DNA of 41,043 bases from Actinomycetes bacterium. GTDB taxonomy: Bacteria > Actinomycetota > Actinomycetes > Actinomycetales > Actinomycetaceae. Under the pieces are notes generated by a model. The model had not been told where the DNA came from, did not search any database, and saw nothing but the letters and a program-made list of their open reading frames with translations. The DNA is taken from the NCBI GenBank assembly GCA_023426345.1, contig JAFAAX010000157.1, positions 1 to 41,043 on the forward strand. Reading direction: 5' to 3'. Numbering within the stretch: the first letter of the stretch is position 1; each line of letters begins with the position of its first letter. Shown in pieces: positions 22,016 through 30,063 of the stretch. Both the position numbers and the translations under genes were made by a program.

Positions 22016-22672
22016 TCAGGAGCGCCGGCCGGCGCGGACGTCCTGGAGGTCGACGGTGCCGCTGGGCCCGCGGTGGGCGAGTTGCCACGGCGGTGCGAGG
22101 GACATGAAGCGGTCGACGAGGTCCTCGGGGTCCATCGTCATTCCAGTGAGCACCCAGGTGCGGATGATGGCGGCGATGTTGCCCGCCTGCTGCTGGGAGG
22201 CCAACTGGATCCAGACGTCGTCAGGGGGGTTCACGGAGACCGCGCGGATGAAATGGGCGGCCGAGGACTCAAAGAAGGAGAGAAGGGCGTCGAAGACGGC
22301 CGACCGTTCGCCGACGATGACCCGATACGTCGTCTCCCGGCTGGCGACCTGGTCGAGCGCTGCCAGGTAGAACGCGCGCCAGGCGTCAGAGAAACGGACA
22401 TCTGGGTCCTGGGCGGCCACGATGAGATCCTCGTCCAGGGGCGCCAGCTCGGCGACCAGCAGTTCGGCCAGGAAGTCCACTGGCGAGGGCGAGTGCCGGT
22501 AGAACGTCTGGCGGGAGACGCCAGCCTCGCGCGCGAGTTCGTGGACGGAGATCTGCTCGGCCGGCCGTTCGGCGGCCAGCCGGAGCATCACCGCGGCCAG
22601 GGCATCGTGGCTGCGCTGGAAACGAGGATCGACGCGAAGGTCCGTCCCGGTCATCGTCTGCCCGTCGCTCAC
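22016..22672 (-). CDS. TetR/AcrR family transcriptional regulator
   Basis: 218 residues from GTG 22672 (an ATG at 22654 is an alternative). The DNA-binding domain reads SHDALAAVMLRLAAERPAEQISVHELAREAGVSRQTFYRHSPSPVDFLAELL, a clear TetR helix-turn-helix with the SRQTFYRH recognition helix. The C-terminal 140 residues are a helical ligand domain with no recognisable specificity. The same orientation and proximity to the alcohol dehydrogenase suggest a shared unit. It is upstream of nothing else on its strand for 134 bases, where tatC ends. Confidence 0.82.
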   Translation of the reverse strand: MSDGQTMTGTDLRVDPRFQRSHDALAAVMLRLAAERPAEQISVHELAREAGVSRQTFYRHSPSPVDFLAELLVAELAPLDEDLIVAAQDPDVRFSDAWRAFYLAALDQVASRETTYRVIVGERSAVFDALLSFFESSAAHFIRAVSVNPPDDVWIQLASQQQAGNIAAIIRTWVLTGMTMDPEDLVDRFMSLAPPWQLAHRGPSGTVDLQDVRAGRRS

Positions 22673-22806
22673 GGGGACAGCCTATCCATGCCGCCGCGCC
22701 CCTCATACCGGATGGGTCCCGCCCGAGACTGGGCACCGCATGGTCCGCTCCCGGGGCTTCTCCTCGGCCAACGTGGGCGACATGGCCCTCACCTGTTCGC
22801 GCCGGG

Positions 22807-23607
22807 TCAGACCGTGCCCTGGGGGAGGGGCGACGCGGTACCGGCTTCCCCGCCGGCGTCCTTCTTCGCGCGACGACGATCGTGGAGGACGGAGATGCCG
22901 ACCGCCAGGAAGTACAGCGCGATGATGGCCAGCGCCTGGATGGTCATCGGCAACGGGTTGGGCACGGGGTTGACGATGGCCGCGAAGATGAAGCTCGCCA
23001 TGACGGCGACGCGCCATCCCTTGAGCATCGCCCGGCCCGTGAGGATGTTCGCGAAGTTGAGTCCGACCAGGATCTCCGGGGTGAGGAAGGACAAGCCGAA
23101 CGCCATGATGAGCTTCGTGCAGAAGCTGATGAAGCCGTCTGCGCGCAGCAGGACGGCGGCCTGGTCGGGGACGAAGTACATGAGGGCTTCGACGGCCTGG
23201 GGAATCGCCCGCGTTCCCGCGTAGGCGCCGGCGAGGAACAAGACAACGCCGGAGACGCCGAAGGCCGCGACGAACAGCTTCTCCCTGCGTCGTAGCCCCG
23301 GGCCGATGAACAGGACGATCTGGAGGATCCACCACGGGCTGGACAGGATCAACCCCAGCCAGACAGCGACGCTGAACTTGAGGTCCAGGGCGCCGCCGAT
23401 CGTCTGGAAGTTCAGCTGCGGTGTGGCGTCGCCGATCGATCGGAGCATCCTGGCGAAGTAGCCGAGCACCGGGTCGTACAGCAGCCACCCGGCCACCACG
23501 CCCACCACGATGCCCGGCAGCGCCCACAGGAGACGCCTGCGGAGCTCACGCAGGTGGTCCAGGACGCTCATGCGTCCCTCGGAGTCGGGCGGAGACGTCG
23601 ACTTCAC
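22807..23607 (-). CDS. tatC: Sec-independent translocase subunit TatC
   Basis: 266 residues, six membrane segments. TatC signatures are present: the cytoplasmic N-terminal MSVLDHLRELRRRLLW, with the conserved HLRELRRR, the first cytoplasmic loop region LSSPWWILQIVLFIGPGL ending with RRREKL, and FGLSFLTPEILVGL. TatC is the receptor for twin-arginine signal peptides. The start overlaps the tatA stop by four bases, so tatA and tatC are coupled. The neighbouring TorD-type and DmsA-type genes supply likely substrates. The charged C-terminal tail (HDRRRAKKDAGGEAG) is cytoplasmic. Confidence 0.93.
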   Translation of the reverse strand: MKSTSPPDSEGRMSVLDHLRELRRRLLWALPGIVVGVVAGWLLYDPVLGYFARMLRSIGDATPQLNFQTIGGALDLKFSVAVWLGLILSSPWWILQIVLFIGPGLRRREKLFVAAFGVSGVVLFLAGAYAGTRAIPQAVEALMYFVPDQAAVLLRADGFISFCTKLIMAFGLSFLTPEILVGLNFANILTGRAMLKGWRVAVMASFIFAAIVNPVPNPLPMTIQALAIIALYFLAVGISVLHDRRRAKKDAGGEAGTASPLPQGTV

Positions 23608-24098
23608 TGCCAGTCGCGCGGGGTATCAGGCTGGACGGCGGGCCCCTGCGTCGCGTCGTTGGGCGGAGTCGCGCCCGACGGCGACGAGGGCGTTCCCGGC
23701 TGTCCGGGCGTCTGCCCCTGCTGCGGCGCGCCGGTCCCGGGCTGCATGGGCGACTGCGGATAGATCGGCTGGGGCGCCGCCCCGGGAAGCGGGTATCCGG
23801 GCTGGGGGTAGCCGGCCGGAGGCACGGCTCCGGGCTGGGCGTACCCGGCGGGAGGATACGCGGGCTGCTGGCCGGGAGCCTGGGGATACCCCGGCTGCTG
23901 GCCCTGCACCTGCGGGTACCCGCCCTGAGGGGTCTGCTGGGCGCTCGGCGCGGCCGGCGGGTCGTCCTGGAGGTCCTTGAGGTCCTCCTTGAGGACTTTG
24001 GCGGACTTCCCGATCGAGTGCGCGATGTCGGGCAGCTTCGACGCCCCGAAGATGATGAGCAGCACGATCAGGACGATCAGCCAGTGGATGGGTTTCAT
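23604..24098 (-). CDS. tatA: Sec-independent translocase subunit TatA
   Basis: 164 residues, about twice the usual 60-90. The N-terminus is a standard TatA: MKPIHWLIVLIVLLIIFGASKLPDIAHSIGKSAKVLKEDLKDL, with membrane helix, FGxxKLP hinge and amphipathic helix. From residue 50 on, the protein is a low-complexity tail of repeated GYPQ, GQQPGYP and AGYPQP units ending in DTPRDWQ. Pro/Gln/Tyr-rich tails occur on some actinobacterial membrane proteins, but one this long on TatA is uncommon. Gene order tatB-tatA-tatC on one strand differs from the tatABC order of E. coli. Confidence 0.93.
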   Translation of the reverse strand: MKPIHWLIVLIVLLIIFGASKLPDIAHSIGKSAKVLKEDLKDLQDDPPAAPSAQQTPQGGYPQVQGQQPGYPQAPGQQPAYPPAGYAQPGAVPPAGYPQPGYPLPGAAPQPIYPQSPMQPGTGAPQQGQTPGQPGTPSSPSGATPPNDATQGPAVQPDTPRDWQ

Positions 24099-24160
24099 GG
24101 GATCCTCCGTGGGTGGGAGTCAGGCGGTGAACGCTCGGGAGCGTTCGGTGAGGGACGGGG

Positions 24161-24688
24161 TCATGAGGCGCGGTCCTGGGGGACCGGCGAGCCCTCGGCG
24201 CCGGGTGGCGGCTCGACGGCGGTCGGGCGCACCGGCGGCAAGAGGGCGTCGACCGGGCCGGTGAGAGGAACGCCGACGTCGGTCGGGGGAGTGACGGGCG
24301 AGGACGCCCCGCCCGTCGGGGGCACTTGGGCCGGTGGCGTGGGCGGGTCGGTCGGGGTGGGGCTCGCGGCGGTGGAGGGTGAACTCGCGGGGGTGGCGGG
24401 CGTGTGCGCCGCCTGCTCCATCCAGGCGTGCATCTCCTGTTGGACGGCCTGTCGGACCATTGCCCGGGGGTCGTATTGGCTGAGATCGAAGGTGGGGAGG
24501 TCCAGTCCTTGGGGGAGGACGCCCGAGAGGTCGTTCGACGACTCTGCGCGCAGGCGGGCACTCCATCGGCGGGCCGCCTCGACGAGCTTGCGGAAGGCCT
24601 TCAGCGCGCCAGCGACGTGCTCAGGACCCATGATCACCAGGGCCACGATCAGGATGACGACGAACTCCGGTCCGTCGATGCCGAACAT
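24161..24688 (-). CDS. tatB: Sec-independent translocase subunit TatB
   Basis: 175 residues from ATG 24688, with GGAGGAGG upstream; longer frames run into the divergent promoter. The N-terminus MFGIDGPEFVVILIVALVIMGPEHV with Glu8 and the GPEHV hinge, then the amphipathic helix GALKAFRKLVEAARRWSARLRAE, is the TatB pattern (FGIG...GPE(R/K)LP). The C-terminal 80 residues are Pro/Thr/Ala-rich and probably unstructured. With TatC it binds twin-arginine signals. It is the first gene of the tat set and divergent from the chaperone gene at 24814 with 125 bases between. Confidence 0.9.
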   Translation of the reverse strand: MFGIDGPEFVVILIVALVIMGPEHVAGALKAFRKLVEAARRWSARLRAESSNDLSGVLPQGLDLPTFDLSQYDPRAMVRQAVQQEMHAWMEQAAHTPATPASSPSTAASPTPTDPPTPPAQVPPTGGASSPVTPPTDVGVPLTGPVDALLPPVRPTAVEPPPGAEGSPVPQDRAS

Positions 24689-24813
24689 GGCGGGGCTCGC
24701 CTCCTCCCGAAGGCCGCCGGCGGGCCCGTCCCCGGCGGGGGCCGATCGATCGCCGGCCGACAGCGCCTGTAGCCTAACATCGGCATCCACCCCGGACAGA
24801 GGACGAGCGAACC

Positions 24814-25443
24814 ATGATCGATGCGCATCAACTGGAGGCTTTCGCGGCCGCGTTCACTGCTCTGGGGGCCCTTCACCGTCAGGCGGCGGACGAGGAGACC
24901 CTGGACGCCGTCCGGTCGATGGCGCGGGAGTGGCCGCTCGCCCCGGTCGGTCCGACCGCTGCTGGAATCACGGACCTGCGGGCCTCAGCCGCCTCAGGGG
25001 AGACGGCCCGCGACGTCCGACGCGACCACGACCGGCTCTATGGTGACTCCGCTGCGGCGATCGTTGCGCCCTACGAGTCCGTCCACCGCGGCGTCGAGGG
25101 CCTGGTCTTCGACGAGCAGACACTGGAGGTGCGTGCGGCCTACCGCGAACTGGGCCTGCGGGCCCCGAGGCTCAATCGCGAGCCGGACGACCACGTCGGG
25201 CTGGAGTTCGAGTTCCTCTCCCGGACCTGTCTGGAGGTCCTGGACGCCCGAGACGCCGGCGAGGCCGAGCGGGCCGAGCGCGCGGAGGACCTCGGGCGAC
25301 GGTTCTTCGTCGAGCACATCGCAACCTGGGTCCCCGATCTGCTCGAGCGCGTCGCCGCGGAGGCGCGAACGGCGTTCATGCGTGGCGTCGCGGAGCTCTC
25401 CCGGGGCGCGGTCGAGCAGTACTCGGCTTCGATCGAGGCCTGA
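24814..25443 (+). CDS. TorD/DmsD family redox-enzyme chaperone
   Basis: 209 residues, all-helical. Family motifs are clear: VAPYESVHRGVEGLVFDEQTLEVRAAYRELGL, then REPDDHVGLEFEFLSRTCLEVLDA and RRFFVEHIATWVPDLLERV, matching the E-P-D-H...E-F-L...F-x-x-H-L-x-x-W-x-P pattern of TorD/DmsD proteins. These cytoplasmic chaperones bind the twin-arginine signal peptide of molybdoenzymes, hold them back until the cofactor is inserted and pass them to Tat. Its position between the tat genes and dmsA matches that role exactly. It is separated from dmsA by a 344-base control region rather than being fused into the operon. Confidence 0.9.
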   Translation: MIDAHQLEAFAAAFTALGALHRQAADEETLDAVRSMAREWPLAPVGPTAAGITDLRASAASGETARDVRRDHDRLYGDSAAAIVAPYESVHRGVEGLVFDEQTLEVRAAYRELGLRAPRLNREPDDHVGLEFEFLSRTCLEVLDARDAGEAERAERAEDLGRRFFVEHIATWVPDLLERVAAEARTAFMRGVAELSRGAVEQYSASIEA

Positions 25444-25787
25444 GTCGCGGCGTCGGCCATCGGCCAGGACGCGGGTGGTCGATGGGCGGGCCGGGGCGAT
25501 GGGGCTCCGGGGATGACGACGATCCCGAGGGATCGCCGGGTGAGGACCGAGAGCATTTGAGGATGCCGCACTGCGGTAAATGACGTCAACAACCCGGCCG
25601 CGCTGTGCGGACTGGTTGGCGAGTTCGTCCCACATCGGAGGACCGGACGCCCCGTGAGCGTTGCCAATGCGCGCCCTGCCGGCCGGTCCGTGACGGGCGG
25701 GGACCTTCGACCTAAGGTCCCCACTGCGTGACAGGTGTCCACTATCGGCCGAAGGCATCCGAGGACGTGAGACGAGACAGGGGCACG
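25444..25787. promoter_or_regulatory. control region of the dmsABC operon
   Basis: No gene is seen. Three notable elements lie here. A symmetric element at 25554-25582 has outer arms CATTT/AAATG and an inner CCGCA-C-TGCGG. A perfect 9-bp stem GGGGACCTT / AAGGTCCCC with a 6-base loop (25699-25722) lies just before a 21-base segment (25725-25745) that is repeated exactly upstream of the second dmsA gene. No T-tract follows the stem, so it looks more like an operator or leader structure than a terminator. Confidence 0.5.
25725..25745 (+). repeat. shared 21-bp upstream element, copy 1
   Basis: The 21 bases (TGCGTGACAGG followed by TGTCCACTAT) are identical to 30001-30021. The centre GACA-GG-TGTC is a small inverted repeat. 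It lies 42 bases before the first dmsA start, the same distance as copy 2 before the second dmsA, so a common regulator or promoter element is likely. Confidence 0.6.
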
Positions 25788-28259
25788 ATGACTGTGAGTG
25801 CGAAGTCTGTCGCCGATGGACCGTCGATCGCGGCGGGACCGTCGAGACGGACGTTCCTGAAGTGGTCGGCAGCGGTGGGAGGCGCCGCGGCGCTGGTGCC
25901 CGCCGTCACCCGGCTGGGCATGCCGGCGGCCAGTGCGGCCGAGGCCGCCCAGTCCGGCACCGGTGGCGACGGGTCGACGATCGTGTGGAATGCGTGCTTG
26001 GCGAACTGCGCTTCGCGGTGCCCGCTGCGGTTGCAGGTCAAGGACGGCACGGTCGTGCGGGTCCTGCCCGACTCCACGGGCTCGGATGAGTTCGGGGACT
26101 TCAACATCCGGGCGTGCGTGCGCGGGCGGAACCAACGCGAGCGGATCTACAGCCCCGACCGCATTAAGCATCCGATGAAGCGGGTGGACGGAACTCCCCG
26201 CGGGGGCGGTCAGTGGGAGCAGATCACCTGGGACGAGGCGTTGGACACCATTGCCTCCGAGATCACGCGGATCCGCGACACCTACGGCAATGAGGCTCTC
26301 TGGTACCACTACGGCAGCGGTGCGACGGGTGGCAATATCACCAACTCGGGGACGTGGCCGCGCCTGCTCAACCTGTACGGTGGCTACCTCGGGTACTACG
26401 GAACGTATTCCACCGCGGAGATCCGCGCATCGACGCCTTACCAGTACGGGAAGTACATCACCTCGAACTCCTTGGAGGACGCGCGCCACGCAAAGCTCCA
26501 GGTGATGTTCGGGAACAATCCGCTGGAGACCCGAATGTCGGGCGGCGGCGAGCTCATGGTCACACAGAAGACGCGCCAGGAGTTCGGGGTTCGCACGATC
26601 GTCATCGACCCGATGTATTCGACGACTGCACAGGATGTCGCCGATGAGTGGATTCCTGTGCGTCCGGGAAGCGACGCGGCCCTGGTGGCGGGCATGATCC
26701 ATGTGATCCTCGACGAGGGCCTGCAGGACCAGGACTTCCTGGACACCTACTGTTCCGGGTTCGATGAGGACCACATGCCCGAGGGTGCTCCCGCGAATGC
26801 GTCCTACACGGCGTACCTCATGGGCCGAGGCGAGGACGGGATCGAGAAGACCCCCGAGTGGGCGGCCGACATCTCCGGCGTCCCGGCGCAGACGATCCGT
26901 CAGCTCGCCCGGGAGATCGCCCAGGCCAAACCGTGCGCGATCACGCAGGGCTGGGGTCCCCAGCGCCAAGCGAACGGGGAGAACCAGTCCCGCGCGATCT
27001 TCACGCTGGCTGCTGTGACGGGGAACATCGGGATCAGTGGCGGTGGCACGGGTGCGCGCGAGGGGTACTACTCGATTCCTGTCGCAAGCTTCCCTGAGCT
27101 CACGGATGAACCTGCCGTGACGACCCAGATCTCGAACTTCAACTGGATCGACGCGATCGACCACGGCCCGGAGATGACCGCCGAGCACGACGGGGTCCGG
27201 GGCAAGGACAAGCTCGACGTCGGCATCAAGTTGATGGTCGTCAACAACTCGAATTGCCTGATCAACCAACACTCTGACATCGAGAAGACTCAGGAGGTCC
27301 TCTCCGACACCTCGAAGTGCGAGTTCATCGTGGCCTCCGACCACCAGTGGACGCCCTCATGCGACTGGGCCGACATGGTCCTACCGGCGACGACGAACTT
27401 CGAGGAGAACGACTTGGTCCCCGGCGGGTCCTGCGCCGAGATGGGGTGGTCGATCATCGGGAACAAGGCGATCGAGCCCTTGTACGAGGCGAAGACGGGC
27501 TACGAGATCTGCACGGAGCTGGCCAAACGCCTGGGCATCGAGGACAAGTTCACGGAAGGGCGGACCCAGGAGGAGTGGCGTTCCTGGTTGTTCGACCAGA
27601 CGCGGGAAGAGGTTCCGGACTTCCCGACCGAGGATGAGTTGTCCGAGATGGGCGTCTTCCGCAAGAAGAATCCCGACGGTTACACGGTCCCCCTCAAGGC
27701 TTTCCGCAAGGATCCGGTGGCGAACCCCTTGGACACGCCCTCGGGCAAGATCGAGATCTGGTCCTCGACGCTGGCGGACATGGCGACGACGTGGACCTTC
27801 GACACCCCGGAGCTGGGCGACAAGCTCACCGCGCTGCCCGAGTACATCGCGACGTGGGAGGGCGTCGAGGACGCGCGCACCAACGAGAAATACCCGCTGC
27901 AGTGCATCGGCCACCATTACAAGGGCCGCACGCACTCCAGTTACGCGAACCTGCCGAAGAACCTGGACGCGCACCCCCAGATGGTGTGGATCAATCCGCT
28001 CGACGCCCAGAAGCGCCAGATCGCCAACGGCGACGACGTCCTCGTCTACAACGACCGCGGCCGCGTGCGGACGCAAGCCCGCGTGACGCCGCGCATCGCG
28101 CCCGGAGTCGTCTCGTTGCCGCAAGGCGCCTGGTACACGCCCGACAAGGACGGCGTCGACATCGGCGGGTGCGTCAACACCCTGACCAAGTACCACCCGA
28201 GCCCGCTGGCGAAGGGCAACCCGAGCCACACGGCGCTGGTCGAGATCGAGAAGGCCTGA
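25788..28259 (+). CDS. dmsA: DMSO reductase-type molybdoenzyme catalytic subunit (first copy)
   Basis: 823 residues, start ATG 25788. A Tat signal comes first (SRRTFLKW, Arg20-Arg21). The [4Fe-4S] cysteines are Cys70, Cys74, Cys78 and Cys110. The molybdenum-binding region has GGYLGYYGTYSTAEI, where Ser208 aligns with the molybdenum-ligand serine of E. coli DmsA (YSTAQI). Long stretches match DmsA: EWIPVRPGSDAALV, SQGWGPQR-type (TQGWGPQRQANGEN), HHYKGRTHSSY and NDRGRV. It should reduce DMSO or a related S- or N-oxide outside the membrane, with electrons from DmsC via DmsB. The gene heads a dmsABC operon (10-base gap to dmsB). Confidence 0.93.
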   Translation: MTVSAKSVADGPSIAAGPSRRTFLKWSAAVGGAAALVPAVTRLGMPAASAAEAAQSGTGGDGSTIVWNACLANCASRCPLRLQVKDGTVVRVLPDSTGSDEFGDFNIRACVRGRNQRERIYSPDRIKHPMKRVDGTPRGGGQWEQITWDEALDTIASEITRIRDTYGNEALWYHYGSGATGGNITNSGTWPRLLNLYGGYLGYYGTYSTAEIRASTPYQYGKYITSNSLEDARHAKLQVMFGNNPLETRMSGGGELMVTQKTRQEFGVRTIVIDPMYSTTAQDVADEWIPVRPGSDAALVAGMIHVILDEGLQDQDFLDTYCSGFDEDHMPEGAPANASYTAYLMGRGEDGIEKTPEWAADISGVPAQTIRQLAREIAQAKPCAITQGWGPQRQANGENQSRAIFTLAAVTGNIGISGGGTGAREGYYSIPVASFPELTDEPAVTTQISNFNWIDAIDHGPEMTAEHDGVRGKDKLDVGIKLMVVNNSNCLINQHSDIEKTQEVLSDTSKCEFIVASDHQWTPSCDWADMVLPATTNFEENDLVPGGSCAEMGWSIIGNKAIEPLYEAKTGYEICTELAKRLGIEDKFTEGRTQEEWRSWLFDQTREEVPDFPTEDELSEMGVFRKKNPDGYTVPLKAFRKDPVANPLDTPSGKIEIWSSTLADMATTWTFDTPELGDKLTALPEYIATWEGVEDARTNEKYPLQCIGHHYKGRTHSSYANLPKNLDAHPQMVWINPLDAQKRQIANGDDVLVYNDRGRVRTQARVTPRIAPGVVSLPQGAWYTPDKDGVDIGGCVNTLTKYHPSPLAKGNPSHTALVEIEKA

Positions 28260-28269
28260 GGAGAGTTCA

Positions 28270-28908
28270 ATGGCTGAGTCTTTGACGGAGTCCGGAGCGA
28301 AGTACGGGTTCTACTTTGACCAGACCCTGTGCACGGGATGCAAGGCGTGCCAGATCGCGTGCGAGGACAAGCACGATCTGCCGCTGGGCATCCACTGGCG
28401 CCGCGTCGTCGAGTACGCGGGCGGCACCTGGCAGGTGACCGGCGAGCAGTTCGAGCCGAGCGTCTTCGCGTACTACTCGTCGATCTCATGCAACCACTGC
28501 GAGAACCCGATCTGCATGGAGGTCTGTCCGACGACGGCGATGACGCGCCGCGACGACGGGACGATCTTCGTCGACCAGGACAAGTGCGTGGGCTGCCGCT
28601 ACTGCGAGTGGGCATGCCCCTACGGCGCCCCCCAGTTCCGCTCCGACACGAACCGCATGTCGAAGTGCGACCTGTGCTACGACTACCGCGAGGAGGGGCT
28701 CGACCCGGCCTGCGTGGCGGCCTGCCCGTCCCGTGCGCTGGACTGGGGGCCCATTGACGACCTCCGCAGCCAGTACGGCGACCAGGCGGGCATCGCGCCG
28801 TTGCCGGACCCATCGCTGACGGACCCGCACCTCGTGATCACCCCCCACAAGGACGCGCAGCCGTGGGACCAGGGCACTGGCGAGATCATGAATCCGAAGG
28901 AGATCTGA
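28270..28908 (+). CDS. dmsB: DMSO reductase iron-sulfur subunit
   Basis: 212 residues, ATG 28270 with GAGGAGAG upstream. Four [4Fe-4S] motifs are intact: CTGCKACQIAC (Cys21, 24, 27, 31), CNHCENPICMEVCP, CVGCRYCEWACP and CDLCYDYREEGLDPACVAACP. This is the four-cluster ferredoxin plan of DmsB, which moves electrons from the membrane subunit to the catalytic subunit. It has no signal peptide and would be co-exported with DmsA. The next gene, dmsC, starts two bases after its stop. The N-terminal MAESLTESG recurs at the start of the gene after the second dmsA. Confidence 0.95.
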   Translation: MAESLTESGAKYGFYFDQTLCTGCKACQIACEDKHDLPLGIHWRRVVEYAGGTWQVTGEQFEPSVFAYYSSISCNHCENPICMEVCPTTAMTRRDDGTIFVDQDKCVGCRYCEWACPYGAPQFRSDTNRMSKCDLCYDYREEGLDPACVAACPSRALDWGPIDDLRSQYGDQAGIAPLPDPSLTDPHLVITPHKDAQPWDQGTGEIMNPKEI

Positions 28909-28909
28909 G

Positions 28910-29941
28910 ATGAACGTGTCCGATCTGCCCATGGCACTGTTCACGATCATCACCCAAGGATGCGTGGGCGCCTTCCTGGTCCTCGGCGTCGTGCAGGTGG
29001 TGGCCTCGCGCCGGCACAGCAACGAGACGGTGGACCGCGTCACCCATCCGGTGCTCTACGCGATCGGCCCGGCGATGGTCCTCGGACTCGCGGTGTCGAC
29101 GCTGCATATGCACTACCCGGCGCACGTCCTCCACGTCCTCGTCCACTTCCAGACGTCGAACCTCACCCGTGAGATCTGGTTCGGCGTCGGGTTCGCGGGC
29201 CTGGGCTTCCTCTTCGCCCTCATGGAGTGGCTGCGCTGGGGGTCGTTCGCGGTGCGGCGCGCCCTGGCCGTCGTGACGGCCCTGGTCGGGATCGTCTTCG
29301 TGTGGGTCCAGGCCTCGGTCTACTACGCGGTGCGCACCGCCCCGGCCTGGCACCGCTGGGAGGTCTACGCCTTCTTCTACGCTACGGCCCTCCTGCTGGG
29401 GGCCCTGGCCGTCGGGTGCGCGCTCATGGTCACCGTGAGGGTCCGGAGCCGCAGATCCCGGGCCGCGGCGCAGGACTCCGCGGCGTCCGGGTCCGCTGTC
29501 GCCGACGAGGTCGAGGCGTCCGAGGGCTCCCTCAAGGTCCGGGTGCGCCGCACCGTGCAGTCGATCAACGCCGAGGAGACTGACGAGGAGTGGAGCCTCA
29601 CGACCCGGATCATCCAGTGGACCGCCGTTGTCACCGGCGTGGTGGGGGCCCTGGTCCTGGCTCTCTACCCGGAGTACCTGTCGTCGGTCGCCCGGCTGGG
29701 CGGGGCGGGCGCCGAGGCGGCGGAGGTGTTCTCCGGGCCGCTGATGGTGGCGCGCCTCGTCCTGTTGGCCCTGGTGGTCGTGATGGCGGGATTCTTCGTC
29801 TACCGCACGGCCGGCACGGCGGTGCGCGAGAACCCCGGTCTGCTGGCCTGGGTGCTGGTCGCGGTGTTCGTCCTAGCCGTCGCGACGGAGTTCTTGGGCC
29901 GTCTCATGCATTACGGCGCCCTCATCCGCGTCGGGATCTGA
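28910..29941 (+). CDS. dmsC: DMSO reductase membrane anchor subunit
   Basis: 343 residues with eight to nine hydrophobic segments. It begins PMALFTIITQGCVGAFLVLGVVQVV, close to the DmsC pattern, with the first loop STLHMHYPAHVLHVLVHFQTSNLTREI, corresponding to the conserved region that in DmsC lies by the menaquinol site. A 60-residue hydrophilic insert (residues about 180-235, RRSRAAAQDSAASGSAVADEVEASEG) separates the two halves and makes it longer than the 287-residue E. coli protein. It oxidises menaquinol and anchors DmsAB. It ends the operon; a short GGGCC-GTCA-GGCCC hairpin (29977-29990) follows. Confidence 0.88.
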   Translation: MNVSDLPMALFTIITQGCVGAFLVLGVVQVVASRRHSNETVDRVTHPVLYAIGPAMVLGLAVSTLHMHYPAHVLHVLVHFQTSNLTREIWFGVGFAGLGFLFALMEWLRWGSFAVRRALAVVTALVGIVFVWVQASVYYAVRTAPAWHRWEVYAFFYATALLLGALAVGCALMVTVRVRSRRSRAAAQDSAASGSAVADEVEASEGSLKVRVRRTVQSINAEETDEEWSLTTRIIQWTAVVTGVVGALVLALYPEYLSSVARLGGAGAEAAEVFSGPLMVARLVLLALVVVMAGFFVYRTAGTAVRENPGLLAWVLVAVFVLAVATEFLGRLMHYGALIRVGI

Positions 29942-29976
29942 CGGACGCGGCTCCGTCCTGTCCCCGTCGATAGATC

Positions 29977-29990
29977 GGGCCGTCAGGCCC
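29977..29990 (+). terminator. weak terminator after dmsC
   Basis: GGGCC GTCA GGCCC, followed by TTGCTGTCTG, lies 36 bases after the dmsC stop and before the shared upstream element of the second dmsA. The stem is short and the T content modest, so some read-through into the second dmsA is possible. Confidence 0.4.
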
Positions 29991-30000
29991 TTGCTGTCTG

Positions 30001-30021
30001 TGCGTGACAGGTGTCCACTAT
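30001..30021 (+). repeat. shared 21-bp upstream element, copy 2
   Basis: Identical to 25725-25745 and also 42 bases before the start of a dmsA gene. The sequence around it is not conserved between the two sites, which argues for selection on the element itself rather than leftover duplication. Confidence 0.6.
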
Positions 30022-30063
30022 GAGGCGATGGCAATGGATGGCTCGAGACAAGACGGAGACGCA

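Noticed and set aside
23640..23960. Tandem repeats seen as a possible CRISPR-like or minisatellite array
   Set aside because: The repeats are short, degenerate and in frame with the Pro/Gln-rich TatA tail; no spacers or cas genes anywhere in the window.
25140..27344. Minus-strand open frame of 734 codons opposite torD and the first dmsA
   Set aside because: Same reason: shadow of two clear plus-strand genes, no ribosome site and no recognisable domain.
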